A stretch of 64,000 nt of DNA, taken from contig NC_067206.1 of NCBI RefSeq assembly GCF_026262505.1, positions 19,675,319 to 19,739,318 of the forward strand, written 5' to 3'. The number at the start of each line of letters is the position of its first letter. Position 1 is the first letter of the stretch. Positions 61,567-64,000 of the stretch are shown here, in pieces. The DNA is from Trichomonas vaginalis G3 (Eukaryota > Parabasalia > Trichomonadida > Trichomonadidae). The notes below the pieces were generated by a model that saw nothing but the letters and a program-made list of their open reading frames with translations, made no database searches and was not told the DNA's origin. A program made the translations under genes and the position numbers.

Positions 61567-61824
61567 TTACTCTTTCTTTGCTTCAGCTTCTTTAGCTTTT
61601 GCTTCAGCTTCTTCTCTAGCTTTCTTCGCCAGCAAACGTGGGTTCTTTTGTCTTCCAGCAGCTAATGCAGCAAGTTGTTTTTCACTAAGTTTTCTCTTTG
61701 GTCTCTCTGGCTTTTGTTCTTGTTTTTGTTCCTTCAGTTCGGATAAAATTTGCTCACGAATTTCTTTCTTCAATGCTTCAACATCTATGACCCCTTGGGT
61801 CTTGTCCGTAGGGCTTGTCTGAGT
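61567..61824 (-). CDS. Lys/Ala/Glu-rich Maverick protein, about 85 aa
   Basis: Minus-strand frame whose ATG at 61,824 (MTQTSPTDKTQGVIDV) is preferred, as it lies after the leader TTTTTTATCTGCAGTCAA shared with other genes. The body is one long charged helix: EALKKEIREQILSELKEQ, then EKQLAALAAGRQKNP, then alternating KAREEAEAKAKEAEAKKE. Highly basic and alanine-rich, like a core or histone-like DNA-binding protein; that is inference. It is divergent from the gene at 61,873. Confidence 0.55.
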   Translation of the reverse strand, partial: TQTSPTDKTQGVIDVEALKKEIREQILSELKEQKQEQKPERPKRKLSEKQLAALAAGRQKNPRLLAKKAREEAEAKAKEAEAKKE

Positions 61825-61872
61825 CATTTGACTGCAGATAAAAAACAAAATTAAAACTTTAACCGATGTAAA

Positions 61873-62310
61873 ATGAGCTTGTCAAAATCAGAGCGAGAGT
61901 CTATTATATTAAATGACGCAAGAGGAATACAACATCCTTTCTATTACGTAAGTCAGAGTAAAGATGGTAAAATATACGTAAGAAAAAGAAAGGTTCCATT
62001 AGCGAATGCAGAAAGCGACAACATTAAGGTGTATGGCAAGGGTGAAGTCCACGAAGCCCATATAAAACCTTCTGTTCAAACTGAAAAGTCAATAGAACCA
62101 GAAGAAAAAAGCCAGATGTACTTTCAATAACGAACCAAGAGCTTATTGCAAAGTTCGTGAATTTCATTGAAAAACAAACCGAGTCAAAGAATCCTGACCG
62201 CCAGTGAAAGAAGTTGAGACAAAAGAGAATGTACAGTTCATTGAAAATGTCAAGAAACAACTTCCACCACGAATGCCAAGAAGAAGAGTGAGAATAATGA
62301 AGTAAATAGA
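61873..62310 (+). pseudogene. Maverick protein related to the element A gene at 17,693 (broken)
   Basis: From ATG 61,873 (MSLSKSERESIILNDARG), followed by YYVSQSKDGKIYVRKRKVPL. These match LTDEEKNSIIESARSG and KVTFHKNGTASISKKK of the element A relative. The C-terminal part is Lys/Glu/Pro-rich, ending in PRMPRRRVR-like basic residues. Unknown function. Leader ACCGATGTAAAATG is typical for the element. Broken, about one or two breaks. Confidence 0.5.
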
Positions 62311-62332
62311 TATTTTTATCTGAAGTAAATAC

Positions 62333-63906
62333 ATGCAGAACGAACAGCTAAACGAATTTACTCCAGCAGAGCATATTCATCAGATTCGCTCATATTTCGA
62401 TATCATAGACAATGCAGTTCAAATTGGTGACACTAATAGAAAATATTCTGACGCAAAGATTCCATCACAACCTGGAACTGCTAAAGATAACACATGGGTA
62501 ACATTCAATCTCTCACCTCCTGGTGAAAATATGTTGGACCTTTACAATACATTCATTACGTATAAAATGGAAGGTCAATTTATTGTAGATAAAGAAATTG
62601 GTTCAGGTTCCAATAAAACAAACCCACCAGGATTTTGGATTGGTTTCGATGACGCTTTCTATGCAGTTGCTGGATATCAAATCCTTGCAAATGGTCGTAT
62701 CGTATATTCTCAAGACAACGCAAGAGAAGAAGCATATATAACTTCAAACTCACAAACTACCGAACAAATAAAGAAAGTAGATGTTTTCTCAAAGACTCGA
62801 CATGAAGATGTATGGAGTCATTCGGGAACATGCAGAACAGGACAAATTGTTAGTGGTCCAATTACAGCAGGAAAATCATTTGATTTTAAGCTTCGTTTAA
62901 GAATTCCTGTTAGAAGATTCCTTCCATTAGAAGCTATTCGATTTATTCCAGCTTTTGCAGGAAACATTCAGCTTAAAGTAAAGTTCAGTAGCGACGCCTT
63001 ACAATGCACATCTATATCTGTAAATGATATCATTGCTTTCAATCCAACTCTTAAAGTTGCATTTGCTTCAGATTCAAATCCACCGACAAATAAATTTGTT
63101 CCATGGAATGAACCATTCACTATGATAACGAAGGCAGTAGAAGCTAGTGGAACAGTTACTATTACAACTGTAACCCAGCAACTATTTCGAACAAAGATGG
63201 ATTTTAATGAATGTTTCATTCATCCAAAGTCATTCTCTTTAGACCCTAACATTTATACAGAACTTGTAGAACATTATACAAACGAGGCTTTATGTTTTCC
63301 TGTTAAAGTTATGGATTGGATTCCTATGGACGGTTCATTCTCAAAGAATACAGATAGTTCAAGTGCAACATTTACAGCAGCTTATACGCCTATTAATGTT
63401 AAAAGTATTTGGGCACTATTTAGAAAGAAAGACAACTATTATGTTAATTTTGAGAACCCTAAGTTTAAATATCTTCAGCTTTCCATGGGAGCTTATGGAA
63501 ATATGCCTGCAGAACCGAAAAATCATATGGACCTGTATTTTATGAAATGGTTGCGAACGCCTGCAATACAAACAATGATATGATAGGATTTAATGAAGAT
63601 GTTATGAGGTCATTGGTGGATGATGGTAGTGTGGAACATAAATGGGATAGCTATGACAACACACATTTCTTATGTGGTTTTCCAACAGAAGTGGACTTTT
63701 GCTTCCAGCAAGGTCAAACATCTACTGCTCCAATAACATACAAATTGTCTGTTAAAGGACCTATTGAACTAGCAACTGAAAATGTACCAAAGCCACTTAT
63801 TGGATTTATGAGGGATTGTTGCTTTGCCATTCAGGTGCGTGCTAATGGCATCCCCATAATAAGATTAGATGACTATAACTTAGCTACGGACGACGGTGAG
63901 GAATAA
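62333..63906 (+). pseudogene. Major capsid protein part of Maverick B
   Basis: The part starts MQNEQLNEFTPAEHIHQIRSYF after the leader TTTTTATCTGAAGTAAATAC. The translation is beta-rich: VTFNLSPPGENMLDLYNTFI, FWIGFDDAFYAVAGYQILANG, FKLRLRIPVRRFLPLEAIRFIP, NIQLKVKF, and later INVKSIWALFRKKDNYYVNFENPKF. This is the double jelly-roll capsid type of Polintons by pattern and length (about 520 residues). The lineage differs from that of element A. It looks nearly whole, about one break. Confidence 0.75.
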
Positions 63907-63923
63907 AGGATGAACGTTTATTT

Positions 63924-64000
63924 TTAAAGCTTATAAATGAGTTCTTCATCAAGCTCTCGTGAACCTTCACCATCTATGAAACAAACTTTACCAAACGATT
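63924..64000 (-). CDS. C-terminal end of a Maverick B gene, cut by the window edge
   Basis: The minus strand is open from the window edge to a stop at 63,924 and gives FGKVCFIDGEGSRELDEEL and IYKL as the last residues. It is convergent with the capsid gene, ending 18 bases after its stop. Too short to name. Confidence 0.4.
   Translation of the reverse strand, partial: SFGKVCFIDGEGSRELDEELIYKL

Larger units (their letters stand above)
54617..64000. mobile_element. Maverick/Polinton element B (runs off the right edge)
   Basis: Clean, coding-dense sequence starts abruptly at about 54,617 beside the decayed element. It holds a GIY-YIG part, a KilA-N/DUF3627 gene, small unknown genes, DNA polymerase B, a virion-type protein related to the paralogue pair of element A, a small Lys/Ala-rich protein, and a major capsid gene of a lineage different from that of A. 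Integrase and ATPase are not in view and may lie beyond the edge. It looks young: only about three or four breaks in 9.4 kb. It looks incomplete on the left side. Confidence 0.88.

Overview
The window looks like nuclear DNA of a trichomonad, most likely Trichomonas vaginalis or a close relative. The evidence is AT-rich DNA, intron-less genes packed between long AT-rich gaps, host start codons that sit a few bases after TCA-type initiator (Inr) motifs, stop codons that often read TAAA (the known trichomonad poly(A) signal), and large Maverick/Polinton elements, for which this genome is known. No RNA gene was found with confidence.

Layout. 1-23,330: a Maverick (A) whose left end lies outside the window. 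It carries capsid genes, a superfamily 3 helicase, a packaging ATPase, DNA polymerase B, an integrase, a phage-like tail-collar fibre, HNH and GIY-YIG nucleases, KilA-N proteins and a D12-class DNA adenine methyltransferase. It is mostly readable but broken in several parts. 23,383-25,446: a non-coding foldback element built almost wholly of long hairpins, including a 250-bp unit repeated three times. 25,447-46,400: a host island with a Ras-type GTPase (27,935), an unknown helical protein (30,194), a coiled-coil protein divergent from a TRAPPC1/Bet5 homologue (33,645 and 33,696), small proteins (34,754; 35,798), a CHD-like protein with a degenerate ATPase core and a C-terminal FYR domain (36,534-40,046), a large helical protein (41,611-44,054), a 122-bp hairpin tandem repeat (44,144-44,640), a C2H2-type zinc finger protein (44,755) and a cluster of GC-richer hairpins (45,690-46,160). 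46,460-48,350: remains of a hAT-like DNA transposon with a 25-N assembly gap. 48,709-54,616: a much older, heavily decayed Maverick. 54,617-64,000: a second young Maverick (B), running off the right edge.

How the parts relate. Elements A and B have clearly different major capsid proteins, yet share a nearly identical two-gene cassette (GIY-YIG nuclease plus KilA-N/DUF3627 protein), which suggests exchange between Maverick lineages. Genes of both elements use their own upstream signals (an A-run/TAT/T-run palindrome and a TTTTTATCYGA-like leader) unlike the host TCA initiator. The host island has ordinary housekeeping genes, two of which show an apparent frameshift.

The most unusual item is the hairpin-array element at 23.4-25.4 kb. 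Its repeated hairpins differ in sequence between copies but change on both arms together, so pairing is kept. Other hairpin-rich non-coding stretches recur at 35.9, 44.1-44.6 and 45.7-46.2 kb.
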